Source: Prevotellaceae bacterium
GTDB taxonomy: Bacteria > Bacteroidota > Bacteroidia > Bacteroidales > UBA932
Length of the DNA stretch: 8,234 nucleotides
Assembly: GCA_031259225.1 (NCBI GenBank)
Contig: JAIRLT010000052.1
Location: 1 to 8,234 of the forward strand
Reading direction: 5' to 3'
Both the position numbers and the translations under genes were made by a program. Position 1 is the stretch's first letter; each line of letters opens with the position of its first letter. Shown here one piece after another: positions 6,760 to 8,234 of the stretch. The notes beneath the pieces were generated by a model. It saw only the letters and a program-made list of their open reading frames with translations. It was not told where the DNA came from and did not search any database.

Positions 6760-8183
6760 AACTTTTTTATCAAGTTCCGGAAGATTTCCTTGTATTTTTC
6801 CGCATTAAATAAAGAGGAATCGGAAGTGGCTTTATAGGTCAGGAAAATGCCGATAGGCAGCAGTACCATGCTCGACACCCACGTGCCGAACAAGGGATCC
6901 CATGCGCCGTCGCGCGATAATTTTTTCCCGCTGATATCAATCACCCAATAAATGATGAAAAAGAAAATAGACACCACCGCCGGCATTCCCAATCCCCCTT
7001 TGCGGATAATCGCGCCCAGCGGCGCGCCGATGAAGAAAAATATCAGGCAGGCGAACGATAGCGTGAATTTACGGTGCCATTCAATAGACACACTCCGGCG
7101 GGGATAATCGTCTTTTTCCTGTTCCGCCATATAGTTGGCGATATACAGCGCATTCCTGTCAAGCATGTTGGATGCCTGTTTGGCAGCGTCCATTTGTTTC
7201 TCCACCGGGAACGTGTGGTACAGCGAATCGAAAGCAGCGGTGTAGATTTGTTTCATGCGCAGGACGGTATCCCGCAGGTTATAATTCGGAAGGTAACCGG
7301 GCGCGGCAAAGGTCTGTAGAAACTGTTCGCTGCCGGCTGTTAAACGGTTTTGCAACGAATCTTCCATAAATGACAGCCGGCGGATATTCTGTATTTGTGC
7401 ATCATCGCTGAAGCGCGTGCCGTCGCTTCGCTGGAAGTCGTACCCTTCCAGGGGCACGAGGACTTCCTGCCGGTCGAAGTAACGCCGCTGGAAAGGGTGC
7501 GTCGTATCTTTTGCCGGATTGTTCGGTTCGCTTTCTTCATAAGTATGCCCGTGGTAGAATGAAAAAATAATATGCTGTTTGTTTTTCGTCAGGCGGATGT
7601 AGCCGGAATCGGCGAGTGTAATGGAAATATTTCCTTTTTTCGCCCGGTGGTCATAGAGCATGATATTATACATTAGACCGCTGACCTCGTCCTGCCTGTC
7701 CACATACAGGCTTAAATCTTCGATGCCGTTGTAAAATACGCCGGCAGGGATTTTTATTTCTTCCCGTTTGTGTTTAATGTCGAACAGGAGGGTTTTAATT
7801 TGCAGATTGGTATAGGGTATTAAATTATTTGACACAAAAAACGCGCCAATGCTGATACTCACCGCCAGCATTATGAGCGGTCGCATGATGCGTTGCAGCG
7901 AAATGCCGGTAGCTTTCATAGCCAGCAGTTCATTGTTTTCGCCGAGGTTTCCCATGGTCATAATCGACGCCAGCAGCGTGGAAAGCGGCAATGCCAAAGG
8001 AATGAACGATGCCGTTCCCCAAAAAACAAATTCTGCAATCACCGAAACAGACAGTCCCTTGCCGATTAAATCGTCAATATAGAGCCACAGGAATTGCAGC
8101 ATGAGTATGAAAAGCACGATGAGGAATGTCAGTATCATCGGACCTAAATACGATCTTAATGTAAAGCGGTCAAGCGTTCGCAT
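6729..8183 (-). CDS. LptF/LptG-family (YjgP/YjgQ) lipopolysaccharide export permease
   Basis: This 484-residue inner-membrane protein belongs to the family whose LptF and LptG members form, with the LptB ATPase, the transporter that extracts lipopolysaccharide and feeds it to LptC/LptA. The fold order is clear. Two N-terminal transmembrane segments (about 13-36 and 46-78) are followed by the cytoplasmic coupling-helix region NELLAMKATGIS (84-95), which contacts LptB. A third transmembrane segment lies at about 101-124. A large periplasmic part (about 130-368) holds the beta-jellyroll. Three C-terminal transmembrane segments follow (about 372-392, 398-416 and 430-451). The periplasmic part is longer than in E. 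coli proteins and holds a Gln/Arg/Asp-rich stretch at about 215-360, which I recall as common in Bacteroidota. I cannot assign it to LptF or LptG. The basic tail at 475-484 (LRVKRVKGER) is read from the repeat array. The ATG is supported by the promoter just upstream and the normal N-terminus. fmt follows in the same direction after 62 nt. Confidence 0.93.
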   Translation of the reverse strand: MRTLDRFTLRSYLGPMILTFLIVLFILMLQFLWLYIDDLIGKGLSVSVIAEFVFWGTASFIPLALPLSTLLASIMTMGNLGENNELLAMKATGISLQRIMRPLIMLAVSISIGAFFVSNNLIPYTNLQIKTLLFDIKHKREEIKIPAGVFYNGIEDLSLYVDRQDEVSGLMYNIMLYDHRAKKGNISITLADSGYIRLTKNKQHIIFSFYHGHTYEESEPNNPAKDTTHPFQRRYFDRQEVLVPLEGYDFQRSDGTRFSDDAQIQNIRRLSFMEDSLQNRLTAGSEQFLQTFAAPGYLPNYNLRDTVLRMKQIYTAAFDSLYHTFPVEKQMDAAKQASNMLDRNALYIANYMAEQEKDDYPRRSVSIEWHRKFTLSFACLIFFFIGAPLGAIIRKGGLGMPAVVSIFFFIIYWVIDISGKKLSRDGAWDPLFGTWVSSMVLLPIGIFLTYKATSDSSLFNAEKYKEIFRNLIKKLRVKRVKGER

Positions 8184-8206
8184 GTTTCTATCTTCTGTTT
8201 TGACTG

Positions 8207-8214
8207 CAAAGGTA
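8207..8214 (-). promoter_or_regulatory. Bacteroidota -7 promoter element of the permease (and probably fmt)
   Basis: The minus strand reads TACCTTTG, a perfect TAnnTTTG, ending 23 nt before the permease ATG. The window ends about 20 nt further upstream, so a -33 element cannot be judged. As no promoter is evident between the permease and fmt, it probably drives both. Confidence 0.6.
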
Positions 8215-8234
8215 AAGAAAATTTACAGATAATG

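Overview
The window looks like a piece of a Bacteroidota chromosome, most likely order Bacteroidales. Three genes have a perfect Bacteroidota -7 element (TAnnTTTG) 23 to 29 nt before their ATG. None of the starts has a clear Shine-Dalgarno sequence. The proteins (a long two-chain-like M16 protease, a COG1672-type ATPase, an OmpA-family lipoprotein, Fmt, and an LptF/LptG permease with a large periplasmic part) resemble Bacteroidales versions as I remember them. Base composition is moderate, and coding style is uniform across all five genes, so nothing looks recently transferred.

Layout. 1-197: AT-rich, pyrimidine-rich leader with the promoter of the first gene. 198-3170 (+): secreted M16 zinc metallopeptidase. 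3171-3458: gap between convergent genes, holding terminator-like hairpins and a composite array of short tandem repeats. 3459-4592 and 4605-5552 (both -): a two-gene unit in which an OmpA-like lipoprotein is followed 12 nt later by a predicted ATPase with unusual nucleotide-binding motifs. 5553-5688: short gap with the promoter of that unit. 5689-6666 (-): methionyl-tRNA formyltransferase (fmt), apparently starting at TTG. 6667-6728: a second repeat-rich spacer. 6729-8183 (-): LptF/LptG-family permease, with its promoter at the right edge.

Function. Most of the window serves the cell envelope: a periplasmic protease, a peptidoglycan-anchored outer-membrane lipoprotein, and the inner-membrane part of the lipopolysaccharide export machine. 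Fmt supplies formyl-Met-tRNA for initiation and is probably transcribed from the permease promoter. No phage, insertion sequence, CRISPR, tRNA or rRNA was seen.

The most unusual structure is the repeat system in the spacers. Blocks of a 7- or 8-bp word, each block with a different word, are separated by GC-rich near-palindromes sharing a TGGCG-type core. A related patch lies between the permease and fmt. There it supplies the last ten codons and stop of the permease and the region holding the TTG start of fmt. A second point of interest is the ATPase, whose Walker A and Walker B residues depart from the family pattern.
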